From Trueperaceae bacterium (GTDB taxonomy: Bacteria; Deinococcota; Deinococci; Deinococcales; Trueperaceae), in assembly GCA_011389865.1 (NCBI GenBank), contig JAABTL010000002.1:218896-282895 (forward strand): a stretch of DNA of 64,000 bases, read 5' to 3'. The notes under the pieces were generated by a model. That model ran no database searches. It saw only the letters and a program-made list of their open reading frames with translations, and was not told the origin of the DNA. Shown here piece by piece: positions 1 through 11,188 of this stretch (its first letter is position 1; every line of letters begins with the position of its first letter). A program made the position numbers and the translations under genes.

Positions 1-9
1 GGCGCACGG

Positions 10-1131
10 GTGAGCCGCGCGACGGCCCCCCTGCGCGTCCGCGTCGCCCTCACGCCGGCGTACGACGTCTGGGTGGGCACCGACGACGACCTCCTGCCCG
101 CGGCCCTGGCCGACGCGGGTGCCGGCCGCGCCTCCCGCGTCGCGATCGTCAGCGACGAGCGCGTGGCCGCCGCCGGCCATGCGTCCCGGGCCGCCGCGGC
201 GTGGGCGGCGCTCGGCGTCGAGGCCGTCATGCTCGTCGTGCCGGCCGGCGAGGGCTCGAAGTCCGTCGCCACCTGGGCCGACCTGCACGCCCGGCTCGCC
301 GCCGCGGCGTGCGACCGCGATACCTGGGTGTGCGCCGTCGGCGGCGGCGTGGTCGGCGACCTCGCGGGCTTCGTGGCGGCGAGCTGGATGCGGGGCGTGC
401 CGTTCGTCCAAGTCCCCACCACGCTGCTGGCGATGGTCGACGCCTCCGTCGGCGGCAAGACCGGCATCGACCTGCCGGAGGGCAAGAACCTCGTGGGCGC
501 CTTCTGGCAACCCCGGCTCGTCGTTGCGGACGCGCGCGCCCTCGCCACCCTGCCCCCAGCCGTCCTGCGCGAGGGCGCGGTCGAGCTCTACAAGCACGCG
601 CTGCTCGCCGACGCGCCGTGGCGGGCGGCCTTCGGCGCGCCCGACGCCTTCGGCTTGCCGGCCGACCTCGACGCGGCCGCCTGGGCGCGCCTCGTCGCCG
701 ACGGCATCCGGGTGAAGGCCGAGGTCGTCGCCGCCGACCCGCACGAGGCCGGCGTCCGCGCCCACCTCAACCTGGGGCACACCCTCGCCCACGCCCTCGA
801 GGCCGCCACCGGCCATGCCATGCGCCACGGCACCGCCGTCGCCTACGGCCTCGCGTTCGCCGCCGAGCTCGGCGCGGCTCGCGGCTGGGCGGATTGGCGC
901 GCCGACGCCGTGGCGCTGGTCGCCTGGGCCGCCGACGCGCCGCTGCCGGACGTGCCGCTCGACACGCTGCTGGGCTTCATGGCGCGCGACAAGAAGCGCC
1001 GCGTCGGCCGGTTGCGCTTCGTGCTGCTCGAGGCCGTCGGCCGACCGGTGGTCGTCGACGACGTCCAGCCCGCAGACCTCGCCCGCGCGTGGGACGCTCT
1101 GCGCGCACGCTTCCCCGGAGGCCCAACATGA
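10..1131 (+). CDS. aroB: 3-dehydroquinate synthase
   Basis: Second enzyme of the shikimate pathway: it converts DAHP to 3-dehydroquinate in the cytoplasm using NAD and a divalent metal. The 373-residue protein has the usual family length. It carries the NAD-binding GGGVVGD motif at 111-117, the PTTLLAMVD-SVGGKTGID substrate block at 136-154, and the three metal ligands Glu192, His257 (LNLGHT) and His273 (RHGTAV). The start is a GTG at the very edge of the window, so upstream signals cannot be judged. Its TGA overlaps the ATG of aroQ (ATGA), so the two consecutive pathway steps are translationally coupled. Identification is secure. Confidence 0.97.
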   Translation: MSRATAPLRVRVALTPAYDVWVGTDDDLLPAALADAGAGRASRVAIVSDERVAAAGHASRAAAAWAALGVEAVMLVVPAGEGSKSVATWADLHARLAAAACDRDTWVCAVGGGVVGDLAGFVAASWMRGVPFVQVPTTLLAMVDASVGGKTGIDLPEGKNLVGAFWQPRLVVADARALATLPPAVLREGAVELYKHALLADAPWRAAFGAPDAFGLPADLDAAAWARLVADGIRVKAEVVAADPHEAGVRAHLNLGHTLAHALEAATGHAMRHGTAVAYGLAFAAELGAARGWADWRADAVALVAWAADAPLPDVPLDTLLGFMARDKKRRVGRLRFVLLEAVGRPVVVDDVQPADLARAWDALRARFPGGPT

Positions 1132-1577
1132 GCGACGCCCCTCGGACCCTGTGGGTGCTCCACGGCCCCAACCTCGACCGCCTCGGCCGCCGCGAGCCCG
1201 AGATCTACGGACGCCAGACGCTCGCCGACATCGACGCGGCCTGCGCCGACCTGGCCGCCTCGCTCGGCTTCGCGCTGCAGGCCCGCCAGAGCGCCCACGA
1301 GGGCGCGCTGATCGGCTGGCTCCACGAGGCCGCCGACGCCGGCGCCGCGGGCGTCGTCATCAACCCCGGCGGGTACACGCACACGTCCGTGGCACTGCGC
1401 GACGCGATCGCCAGCATCGACGTGGCCGTCGTCGAGGTCCACCTGTCCAACGTGCACGCGCGCGAGCCCTTCCGGCACGTCACCCTCACCGGCGCGGTCT
1501 GCGTGGGCACGATCTCGGGCCTGGGGGCCGAGGGGTACCTGGCGGCGCTGCGCTACCTCGCCGCGCCGCATGGCTGA
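1128..1577 (+). CDS. aroQ: 3-dehydroquinate dehydratase, type II
   Basis: Dehydrates 3-dehydroquinate to 3-dehydroshikimate, the step after AroB. The 149-residue size matches the small type II (dodecameric) dehydroquinases, not the unrelated type I enzyme. Visible catalytic parts are GPNLDRLGRREPEIYG with Tyr27, the NPGGYTHTSVALRDAI block with Asn79, and EVHLSNVHAREPFRH with His105 and Arg112. The ATG lies in an ATGA overlap with the aroB stop and has a GGAGG-type ribosome site inside the end of aroB. Convergent with scpB. Confidence 0.97.
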   Translation: MSDAPRTLWVLHGPNLDRLGRREPEIYGRQTLADIDAACADLAASLGFALQARQSAHEGALIGWLHEAADAGAAGVVINPGGYTHTSVALRDAIASIDVAVVEVHLSNVHAREPFRHVTLTGAVCVGTISGLGAEGYLAALRYLAAPHG

Positions 1578-1580
1578 AGG

Positions 1581-1601
1581 GCCACCCACGCAGCGGGTGG
1601 C
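1581..1601. terminator. Putative bidirectional hairpin terminator
   Basis: A GCCACCC/GGGTGGC inverted repeat with a 7-base loop lies between the convergent stops of aroQ and scpB. There is no clear T tract on either side, so termination is inferred from position and stem. Confidence 0.4.
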
Positions 1602-1607
1602 GGCGTG

Positions 1608-2135
1608 TCAGCCGCGCAGGAAGGCGTCCGGCTGGTCGGCGACCGCGGGCAGGTCGTCCAGGGAGCGGAGCCCGAACTCGATGAGGAAGCGTTCGGTGGT
1701 CGCGAGCAGCTCGGGCCGGCCGATGACCTCGCGCCGGCCCACCACCTTGATCAACTCGCGCTCCAGCAGCGTCTCCACGGTGGACCCGCAGTTCGCGCCG
1801 CGGGCGGCCTCGAGCTCGCCCCGCGTGACGGGCTGGTGGTACGCGACGAGCGCCAGGGTCTCGAGCGCGGCCGCGGAGAGGTTCGGCAGCGGCGGCGGCG
1901 CCAGCAGGCTCGCCAGCTGCGGCGCGATGGCGGGCGACACGACCAGCTGGTAACCGCCGGCGACCGCCTCGATCTCCACGCCCAACGACGCTGCCTCCAG
2001 CGTCTGCTGCAGGTCCTTCAGCGAGCGCTCCAGGCCCTCCGGCGACACCTCCAGCAGCCGCAGCAGGTCCTTCGCCGGCACCGGCCTGCCCGCCGCGAGC
2101 AGGGCCGCACAGAGGCGCGCGCGGAGCGTCGTCAT
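1608..2135 (-). CDS. scpB: Segregation and condensation protein B
   Basis: ScpB is the winged-helix dimer that binds ScpA (kleisin) and SMC in the chromosome-condensing complex. The 175-residue protein has the tandem winged-helix architecture; the family core reads LSAAALETLALVAYHQPVTRGELEAARG, followed by LLERELIKVVGR and TTERFLIEFGL near the C-terminus. scpA, often adjacent in other bacteria, is not in the window. It is the last gene of the minus-strand block that includes the pseudopilins, about 90 bases downstream of them; cotranscription is possible. Confidence 0.92.
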   Translation of the reverse strand: MTTLRARLCAALLAAGRPVPAKDLLRLLEVSPEGLERSLKDLQQTLEAASLGVEIEAVAGGYQLVVSPAIAPQLASLLAPPPLPNLSAAALETLALVAYHQPVTRGELEAARGANCGSTVETLLERELIKVVGRREVIGRPELLATTERFLIEFGLRSLDDLPAVADQPDAFLRG

Positions 2136-2224
2136 CCCGAGGATGGTCGCACCCTGGGGCGAGGCGCGTCAAGGCGCGGTAATCGGCGTCGACCAGCTCC
2201 GGCCCGCAGTGCACGGCCCCGTGG

Positions 2225-2587
2225 TCACGGCGCCGCATGGACCGTTCCCTCGCGCCACGCGAGCGCGCCCTCGAAGGAGGCCTGCACCCGCACGCGGTAC
2301 CAGTCGTCGGCCTGCGCGACCTCGACGAGCTCGAGGACGCAGGCGGCGGCGTCGGTCGGCGGGGCTGGCGTCGGCCACGTGCCGGCGGCCACTCGGGTCT
2401 CCTCCGCTGCGGCGAGGGCCTCGGCCACCGCCCGCTCCGCCGCCGCCCCGGCGACCGCGCCACGCTCGGCGCCGAGCGCGAGGCGGTAGTGCAGGAAGGC
2501 GGTCGTGAGCATGGCCGCCAGCAGCGCCCACGTCGCCAGCGTCAGGAACAGGACGCTGACGAGCAAGAAGCCGCGGCGGGACGTCAT
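2225..2587 (-). CDS. Small prepilin-type or PilX-like membrane protein
   Basis: A 120-residue protein starting MTSRRGFLLVSVLFLTLATWALLAAML: a short basic leader, a Gly-Phe junction and one N-terminal hydrophobic helix. This resembles the class III signal of type IV pilin and type II secretion accessory proteins, although the Glu at +5 is missing, as in PilX/GspK-type members. The remainder is an Ala-rich soluble domain with no motif I recognise. The ATG overlaps the stop of the upstream pseudopilin gene (ATGA), and the order in the operon fits a PilX/GspK-like role. Function is inferred from context. Confidence 0.6.
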   Translation of the reverse strand: MTSRRGFLLVSVLFLTLATWALLAAMLTTAFLHYRLALGAERGAVAGAAAERAVAEALAAAEETRVAAGTWPTPAPPTDAAACVLELVEVAQADDWYRVRVQASFEGALAWREGTVHAAP

Positions 2588-3135
2588 GCGAGCGGCTCCG
2601 CGCACGGCGTGTGGGGCAGCCGGAGCTCGTAGCTGCGGACGTCGCCGTCCGTCCAGGACAGTTCGACCCGCAGCGCCCGCCACCGCATGGCGGCGTCGTG
2701 CTCGATCGGGCGCCAGGTGCCGTCTTCATCGCGCGCGGCGAGCACGCGGAAGCCGGTCACGTCCTCGAGCCAGGGCTGCCGGGCGTACGGGACGGTGCGG
2801 TGGTACAGCGCCGGCCGCCCGCCGCCGTCGAGACCGGCGAAGACCTCCACGGTCTCCGGCTGCTCGTCGCCCAGGTCGACGCCGTGGACGCGGACCCGCA
2901 CGCCACCATCGGCCACCTGGAGACCGCAGCCGTCGAGCCCCCGCCCGGCCAGCGCCAACGCGCCGCCGACGAGGCGTGGCACGGCCGTCGCCCGCTGACC
3001 AGCGGTCGCCCGGGCGTCGATCGCCGCGCTCAGTCGGCGGCTCGACTGGCTCGTGGCCGCGGCCAGCGACAGGACCAACGAGCCGATCGCGAGCGCGACC
3101 AGCACCTCGACCAGCGTCAGCCCGCGCCGGCTCAT
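2584..3135 (-). CDS. Prepilin-type N-cleavage protein (PilW/GspJ-like)
   Basis: A 183-residue pseudopilin. MSRRG|LTLVEVLVALAIGSLVLSLA is a textbook prepilin-peptidase site: basic leader, Gly at -1, Glu at +5 and a hydrophobic helix that anchors the protein in the membrane until it is assembled. The globular part (about 45-183) has two central Cys residues and ends in a beta-rich stretch, as in GspJ/PilW minor pilins. The ATG at 3135 is chosen because it starts the canonical leader; it overlaps the previous stop by one base (TGATG). Minor pilins of this kind initiate pilus or pseudopilus assembly; DNA uptake is a plausible use but no machinery gene is in the window. Confidence 0.75.
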   Translation of the reverse strand: MSRRGLTLVEVLVALAIGSLVLSLAAATSQSSRRLSAAIDARATAGQRATAVPRLVGGALALAGRGLDGCGLQVADGGVRVRVHGVDLGDEQPETVEVFAGLDGGGRPALYHRTVPYARQPWLEDVTGFRVLAARDEDGTWRPIEHDAAMRWRALRVELSWTDGDVRSYELRLPHTPCAEPLA

Positions 3136-3308
3136 CACCGGTGGCACCGATCGACGAGGTCGGGGACGTCGATGCTGGCGAGCACCGCCTCCGCGCGGCG
3201 CGTGAGCGCGGCGGCGGCGCTCACCGTGGCCACCACCGCGGGCACCTGGATCGCGACGAGCGTCAGCGCGACCAACACCTCGATCAGGGTGAACCCGCGG
3301 CGGCTCAT
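3135..3308 (-). CDS. Very short prepilin-type protein (PilV/GspI-like)
   Basis: Only 57 residues. It opens with a perfect class III leader and helix (MSRRG|FTLIEVLVALTLVAIQVPA), then has about 25 residues (AALTRRAEAVLASIDVPDLVDRC) and stops, so it lacks the globular domain of ordinary PilV/GspI proteins. The frame is tightly packed: its ATG overlaps the upstream gspH-like stop (ATGA), and its own stop overlaps the next ATG (TGATG). That argues that the short frame is the real gene, not a frameshifted remnant. It may be a minimal minor pilin that contributes only the helix to a tip complex; function is inferred. Confidence 0.65.
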   Translation of the reverse strand: MSRRGFTLIEVLVALTLVAIQVPAVVATVSAAAALTRRAEAVLASIDVPDLVDRCHR

Positions 3309-3706
3309 CGCATCTCCCAGCGGACGCGGCCGAGCGACGAGACGATGACGGCGGCCTGCTGGCCGCGGTGCTCGAGGAGGATCGTGGTGTTGCCGACGCC
3401 GCCCCCGTCGCAGGTGCGGGGGAGGCCGTCGGGGGTGAAGAGGAGGCCGCGGGCGGGCCCCGATACCTCGGCGCTCGTGAGCCCCTCCAAGGCCACGATC
3501 GGCCTTGGGCTGCAGGTCACGCCGAAGACCGTCGCGACGGTGCCGTCCACGGCGGCACGCGCACGAGCCTGAGCGACGGCTCTGCCGAGCGCTCGGGCAT
3601 CGGCTGCCAGACTTCTCGACGGACGATGCGCGTGCCACAACCACGCCATCGAGATCACCGAGAGGACGACGAGCAGTTCGATCAGGACGAGACCTGCGCG
3701 CTTCAT
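3305..3706 (-). CDS. Pseudopilin, GspH/FimT-like
   Basis: A 133-residue minor pilin with the N-terminus MKRAG|LVLIELLVVLSVISMA (Gly at -1, Glu at +5) and a globular domain ending in a strand-rich region (ILLEHRGQQAAVIVSSLGRVRW) typical of GspH/FimT. It contains two Cys residues (TCSPRP and RTCDGG) that could form a disulfide. First gene of the four-gene pseudopilin run (FimT, PilV, PilW and PilX-like order). The ATG at 3706 is preferred over ATG 3715 because it gives the standard short leader. About 130 bases separate it from the response regulator upstream. Confidence 0.78.
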   Translation of the reverse strand: MKRAGLVLIELLVVLSVISMAWLWHAHRPSRSLAADARALGRAVAQARARAAVDGTVATVFGVTCSPRPIVALEGLTSAEVSGPARGLLFTPDGLPRTCDGGGVGNTTILLEHRGQQAAVIVSSLGRVRWEMR

Positions 3707-3837
3707 CACGAACATCCTGCGGCACGCAGCGTTCAGGTCGACGGCACGGCCAACTCCTGCCCAGCCACGCCGGGTCGCAGCCAAACGAAGGCACCAGGCG
3801 CCGAGGCGCGTCCCAGCGACGGTCCTCGAAACACGGG

Positions 3838-4485
3838 CTAGCCGCCGACGTGGCCCTCCTGAAGGTACGGCAGCGCGAGATCATAGCCCAGGTCACGCGC
3901 GATGCGCACCGCCTCGAACCGATCCGACGCTCCGAGCCGCACGAAGAGCATCGCAGTGTGCGACTTGACCGTCTCGGTTCCCAACCCCAGGAGCTCGGCG
4001 ATCTCACGGTTGCCGAGCCCGGCCAACAGGCCACCGAGGACGTCCCGCTCGCGGGGCGTCAGCGCAGGCAACGGCGAGCGCGCGGGAAAACAGCGTTCGT
4101 TCGGATCACACAGGATGCGGTCGATCTCGAGCAGGATGCGGTGCGGGTCCGTCTCCTTCGAGAAGAAGCCCGCGGCGCCGCTCCGGCGCACCGCCTCGAC
4201 GATCGCGGACGCGTCCGCGGTCGAAAGGACGACGAAGGGAACGCCAAGGCGCACGGCGGTCGCGGCGAGGTCGAGCCCGAAGCCGTCGGGAAGCAGCAGG
4301 TCGACGACCATCAACCGCGTTCGTGGCGTCAGCAGGCGGCGCGCGCCTTCGAGATCGCTCGCCTCGACGATCGGCTCACGGGGCCGCGCGAGCCGCCAGG
4401 CGGCGACGAACCCAAGCCTGAAGAGCGGATGGTCGTCCACGACGAGCGCTGCTGCGCCGCGCGGATCCTCCTCGCGACGCACCAT
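3838..4485 (-). CDS. NarL/FixJ-type response regulator
   Basis: A 215-residue two-component regulator. The receiver domain (about 12-125) has the acidic pair Asp17-Asp18, the phosphoacceptor Asp62 in VVDLLLPDG, a Ser in VVLSTAD and the conserved Lys in GFFSKE. The C-terminal LuxR-type helix-turn-helix (about 140-205) reads LTPRERDVLGGLLAGLGNRE, then IAELLGLGTETVKSHT. The ATG overlaps the stop of the histidine kinase by one base, so the two form a coupled pair. The pseudopilin genes begin 131 bases downstream, making them the nearest candidate target; this is an inference. Confidence 0.9.
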   Translation of the reverse strand: MVRREEDPRGAAALVVDDHPLFRLGFVAAWRLARPREPIVEASDLEGARRLLTPRTRLMVVDLLLPDGFGLDLAATAVRLGVPFVVLSTADASAIVEAVRRSGAAGFFSKETDPHRILLEIDRILCDPNERCFPARSPLPALTPRERDVLGGLLAGLGNREIAELLGLGTETVKSHTAMLFVRLGASDRFEAVRIARDLGYDLALPYLQEGHVGG

Positions 4486-5387
4486 CAGACGTACACCAGT
4501 ACGACGGTACCCGAAGCGTCCGACCGCTCGATCGCCACGCGTCCTCCAACGAGTTCCGCCAGCCGCGAGGCGATCTGGAATCCGTAGCCATGAAGCCCGG
4601 ATGCGAGTGCATCGCTCGAATCCCTCTTCATCCCGGGGCCATCGTCCGCCACGATGACCAGGCCGTCGTACACGCGGATCGTCACCGAGGTCCGCGCGTA
4701 CCGGACGGCGTTGTCGATGACGTTGCGCAGCGCCCGTTCGATGAGGGCGCGCGGCACGCGCCGCTCGAAACGCTTCTCGATCTCGACGGCCAACGCCACC
4801 GATGATCGGGCCGCCGCGGCCGCCACCACGTCCTCGACCAGTCCGGCCACGTCCACCGGCGCTGGCCCGGGTACGGGAAGCGTCTCCGGGCTCCGCATGA
4901 GCACGACGAGGTCACTCGTCATGCTCCGGGCCCGTTCGATCTCACGGTCCACGAGGTCCGCCGTGACGGCCGGAAGCACGACGTCGCCACCGGTGACCGT
5001 CCGCCCCTGGGTCAAGACCGTCGCGATCGCCCTCAGATCCGTGCGAACGTCGTGTGCGAGCGCGCCGATCGCCGTTGCGAGCCGCTGTTCGCGGCCGCGG
5101 GCCGTCTCGACGAGATGCCGCACGGCAGACAGCAGTCGATCGAGCTCGGCCACCGTATGCAGGGGCGCGTCCGGCAGATCGTTGCCGGTATCGGCGATGT
5201 GCTCGATGCGGGCCGCGGCCGCGAAGATCGGTGCCGTCACCGCGTCGGCCAGGAGCCGCGCGATCACGAAGCAGAGGACGAAGAGGACGGCCGTTCCCAC
5301 GAGGAAGCCCACCACGAACGCCGCAGAGGACCATGCGGCGGGCGCGAGGGACGAGATCCAGACGAGCGCCGGGGCCAGGATCGCCAC
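4485..5387 (-). CDS. Two-component sensor histidine kinase
   Basis: Sensor partner of the adjacent response regulator. From the GTG at 5387 it has 300 residues: two N-terminal membrane segments with almost no external loop, a HAMP-like linker (about 45-95), a dimerisation/phosphoacceptor helix with His112 in LAHDVRTDL, and an HATPase domain with NVIDNAVRYA (N box), DDGPGMK (G1) and GYGFQIASRLAELVGG (G2). The GTG cuts the first membrane helix in half. The open frame continues upstream to a CTG at 5447 that has GGAGG eight bases before it, inside the end of lepA. That start would give 320 residues and a complete first helix (LTVAVGTALFVAILAPALVW) and may be the true one. Tiny sensor loops suggest membrane-embedded signal sensing. 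Confidence 0.88.
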   Translation of the reverse strand: MAILAPALVWISSLAPAAWSSAAFVVGFLVGTAVLFVLCFVIARLLADAVTAPIFAAAARIEHIADTGNDLPDAPLHTVAELDRLLSAVRHLVETARGREQRLATAIGALAHDVRTDLRAIATVLTQGRTVTGGDVVLPAVTADLVDREIERARSMTSDLVVLMRSPETLPVPGPAPVDVAGLVEDVVAAAAARSSVALAVEIEKRFERRVPRALIERALRNVIDNAVRYARTSVTIRVYDGLVIVADDGPGMKRDSSDALASGLHGYGFQIASRLAELVGGRVAIERSDASGTVVLVYV

Positions 5388-5450
5388 GAACAGTGCCGTG
5401 CCGACCGCGACGGTCAGGCGCCAGCGAAGCGAAGAGACCCCGTGCAGTAG

Positions 5451-7241
<1,791 letters not shown>

Positions 7242-7248
7242 CGCGCCC

Positions 7249-7254
7249 ATCGTA
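7249..7254 (-). promoter_or_regulatory. -10 element of lepA, leaderless type
   Basis: TACGAT on the minus strand, 7 bases before the lepA ATG at 7241. Transcription would start at or next to the A of the ATG, giving a leaderless mRNA. No ribosome site is visible. Confidence 0.55.
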
Positions 7255-7409
7255 CATGGGGCCCCGTCGCGGCGCGGGTCGCCGTGGACGGAAGGCGCCG
7301 TCGGACACGGCGCTATTGCCGCCCGCCGTGGCGCCGGCAACGCGGGACCGTGGCGGCCACCCGGCCGCACACCCGCCACCGGTCACACGGGCGAGCGACC
7401 CGCCCTCCC

Positions 7410-9251
7410 CTACCCCCGCCGTTCGCCGAAGAACGACGCCAGCAGCGCCGCCGACTCGCGCGCCCGCACGCCGCCGCGCACCTCCACGCGCCGCTTCCAA
7501 CGCTCGCCGCCGAGGTCGGCCACGCCGCCGAGCGCGCCCTCGCGCAGGTTGGGTGCGCCGTAGACCACGCGTGCGACGTGCGCCGAGAGGATCGCGCCGA
7601 AGCACATCGGGCAGGGTTCCAGCGTCACCACCAGCGTCGCGCCGGTCAGGCGCCAGTCGCCCGTCGACGCCGCCGCGGCGCGCAGCGCGAGGACCTCGGC
7701 GTGGGCGGTCGGATCGTGGTCGGCACGGGTGCGGTTGGCACCGCGGCCCAGCACCTCGCCACCCAGCAGCACCAGCGCGCCGACGGGCAACTCGCCGGCC
7801 TCGCCGGCCGCACGCGCCAGCACGAGCGCCTCGCGCATCGCCCGCTCGTCGTCGTCCTCGACGAGCATGGCACCGCCGCCCGCGGGTCGCAGCAAGCCCT
7901 CGACCCATACCACCTCGTCGCCGCGGGCGAGGAGCCGCAGCCCGTCGCGCGCCTCGCGCGGGACGCGGGCGTCGATCAGCACGTCGGCGAGCGAGCGGTG
8001 GCCACCGGGGAGGCGGACGACGTCGCCGGGACGGCGGGCGCGCAGCTCGAGCGGGCCGCGCTCCAGCGCCTCGGCACCGACCCCGTCGGGCAGTTCCTCG
8101 GCGCGCGTGACGCTCCTCTCGGCCGGGCGCGGCGCCGACCGCACCACCGCCACCCGGCCGTACGCGACCCGCCACCAGGCCCCCGCGCCCACGGACGCGC
8201 GCCACGCGTCGGCGTCGTTCAGGTGGGCGCGGGCGGTCTCGATGCGGTGCAGGTCGACCTCGACACCCGCGCCGGCGAGGAGCGCGGCCAGCACCTCGCG
8301 TTGGATCGCGACCGGCTGCCGGGCGAGCGCCTGCGCGTCGACGCCGTCGGCGGCGGCCGCGGCGACCGACACCGGGCCCGCGGCCGTGGCCACCGGGGCC
8401 GCGGTCCTGCTCACCTCGACCGCTGCCGCACCGCCCTTCGCGTCGACGACGACCCCGTCGTCCTCACCGAAGGAGCGCTCCGGGCCGAGCAGGGCGGCGG
8501 CACCCCGGACGCGACGCCGGGCCTCGTCGCGGACGAAGTCGGCCGCATCGCGCTGCACCGTCGCCAGGCGCGCGAGGCGGTGCGTCACCCCCGGCGCGTA
8601 CGACTCGAGCCGCGGCAGCACGGCGTGCCGCACCCACGCCCGCGCGCGCTCCAGGTCGGCGTTCGTCGGGTCGTCGCGCCACGGCCGGCCGTGGCGATCG
8701 AGCCACGCGCGCAGCTCGCCCCGCCCGATCGTCAACAGCGGGCGCACCAGGCGGCCGCGGCGCGCGGGCATGCCGCGCAGGTAGGCGGAGCCACGCAGCG
8801 CCTGGAGCACGACCGTCTCCGCCTGGTCGTCGACGGTGTGCGCGAGCAGCAGGACGTCGGCGCCCGCCGCGCGGGCCATCCGGTGGAGCGAGGACCGCCG
8901 CAGCCTGCGGGCGGCCTCCTCGAGGTTCCAGCCGCGGCGGTCGGCCGCGGCGCGCACCTCCACCCGCTCGGCGCGGAACGGCGCGTCGACGGCGGTGGCC
9001 AGGTCGCGCACGAAGGCGGCGTCGTCCTCGGCCTCGGGGCGCAGCGCGTGGTCCACGTGGAGCAGGACGAGGTCCACGCCACGCTCCGCCAGCATCCAAA
9101 CCAGCGCGACGGAGTCGCCGCCGCCGGAGACGCCGATGGCGAAGCGCCGCGCCTCGGGCGCCAGCTCACGGAGCCGCCCGCCGACGACGCCGACGAGCTC
9201 GCCGCCGGCGGCCGGGATCGGCCGCCGTGCGTGGGGGTCGTGCTCGGGCAC
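7410..9251 (-). CDS. tilS: Fused tRNA(Ile)-lysidine synthase / tRNA adenosine deaminase
   Basis: A 613-residue fusion of two enzymes that modify tRNA wobble positions. Residues about 30-455 are TilS, which adds lysine to C34 of tRNA-Ile(CAU). It shows the ATP-pyrophosphatase P-loop SGGGDS at 42-47, [17 protein letters not shown], and [12 protein letters not shown]. From about residue 462 comes a complete TadA deaminase (A34 to inosine) with the zinc site HAE at 517-519 and PCPMC with Cys547 and Cys550. The linker is short and acidic (LVEDDDERA). The GTG at 9251 places the P-loop at the usual distance. Such mesJ/deaminase fusions are known from Deinococcus genomes, so this supports phylum placement. 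Confidence 0.93.
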   Translation of the reverse strand: MPEHDPHARRPIPAAGGELVGVVGGRLRELAPEARRFAIGVSGGGDSVALVWMLAERGVDLVLLHVDHALRPEAEDDAAFVRDLATAVDAPFRAERVEVRAAADRRGWNLEEAARRLRRSSLHRMARAAGADVLLLAHTVDDQAETVVLQALRGSAYLRGMPARRGRLVRPLLTIGRGELRAWLDRHGRPWRDDPTNADLERARAWVRHAVLPRLESYAPGVTHRLARLATVQRDAADFVRDEARRRVRGAAALLGPERSFGEDDGVVVDAKGGAAAVEVSRTAAPVATAAGPVSVAAAAADGVDAQALARQPVAIQREVLAALLAGAGVEVDLHRIETARAHLNDADAWRASVGAGAWWRVAYGRVAVVRSAPRPAERSVTRAEELPDGVGAEALERGPLELRARRPGDVVRLPGGHRSLADVLIDARVPREARDGLRLLARGDEVVWVEGLLRPAGGGAMLVEDDDERAMREALVLARAAGEAGELPVGALVLLGGEVLGRGANRTRADHDPTAHAEVLALRAAAASTGDWRLTGATLVVTLEPCPMCFGAILSAHVARVVYGAPNLREGALGGVADLGGERWKRRVEVRGGVRARESAALLASFFGERRG

Positions 9252-9365
9252 GTTGCCATCATCCCACGCTCGGCCGGGGCGAGCGCCGTGGCGGGGCGAC
9301 GGCGTGCCACCGGCACTGGAGGCGGCAGGGCGCGCGCGGGCGAGCGGCTCCGTCACGGCACCTGG

Positions 9366-9371
9366 TACGCT
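9366..9371 (+). promoter_or_regulatory. -10 element of deoB, leaderless type
   Basis: TACGCT ends six bases before the deoB ATG (9378). There is no Shine-Dalgarno sequence between them, so a leaderless transcript is predicted. Confidence 0.5.
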
Positions 9372-9377
9372 CGCAGC

Positions 9378-10652
<1,275 letters not shown>

Positions 10653-10734
10653 GCGCGAGGGCCGCCACCCACCCAGGCGACCGGCGCGAAGCGAGGCCCA
10701 GCCACCCGAGCGACGAGCAAGCACCCTTCACGAA

Positions 10735-10810
10735 GCGGGGTCCGGGCCCGCGCACGAGGCCGTTGGCGGGGAACCCGACTCCAGGCCTCGTGCGCGGGGC
10801 CGGACCCCGC
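10735..10810. terminator. Long hairpin between convergent deoB and rplQ
   Basis: Two 27-base arms (10735-10761 and 10784-10810) are reverse complements with a single mismatch, enclosing a 22-base spacer. It sits between the deoB and rplQ stops and would act on both strands, presumably ending the ribosomal superoperon. There is no T tract, so factor-assisted or purely structural termination is assumed. Confidence 0.6.
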
Positions 10811-10825
10811 GTTCAACGAAAAGGG

Positions 10826-11185
10826 CTACTCGTCCGCGACGAGCTCGATGAAGGCTTCCTGCGTGGCGTCCCCACGCCGGGCGCCCAGCCGGTAGATGCG
10901 GGTGTAGCCCCCCGGCCGCTCCGCGTACCGCGGCGCGATCTCGTTCATGAGCTTGCGCTGCACCTCGACGTCGTGGATGTCGCGGGAGATGAGGCGGCGG
11001 GCGTGCAGGTCGCCGCCGCGGGCGGTGGTGATGAGTTTCTCGACGAAGGGCTGCAGGTTCTTGGCCTTCGTGAGGGTGGTCTTGATGCGGCCGTGGCGGA
11101 ACAGCGCGGTCGCCTGCGAGCGCGCGAGCGCGACGCGGTGGCTGCTGTTCATGTTCAGCTTGCGGCCGGCGGACAGGTGGCGCAT
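10826..11185 (-). CDS. rplQ: Ribosomal protein L17
   Basis: 119-residue 50S protein, last gene of the alpha-type segment (rpsM-rpsK-rpsD-rpoA-rplQ). The N-terminal signature [20 protein letters not shown] and the block [27 protein letters not shown] are diagnostic of L17. Three bases separate it from the rpoA stop. A large hairpin lies immediately downstream. Confidence 0.98.
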   Translation of the reverse strand: MRHLSAGRKLNMNSSHRVALARSQATALFRHGRIKTTLTKAKNLQPFVEKLITTARGGDLHARRLISRDIHDVEVQRKLMNEIAPRYAERPGGYTRIYRLGARRGDATQEAFIELVADE

Positions 11186-11188
11186 CGG

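Noticed and set aside
7242..7250. lepA starting at ATG 7250 (Met-Gly-Ala-Met).
   Set aside because: That ATG overlaps the -10 hexamer TACGAT, and LepA proteins begin at the following MKIRNFS-type sequence.
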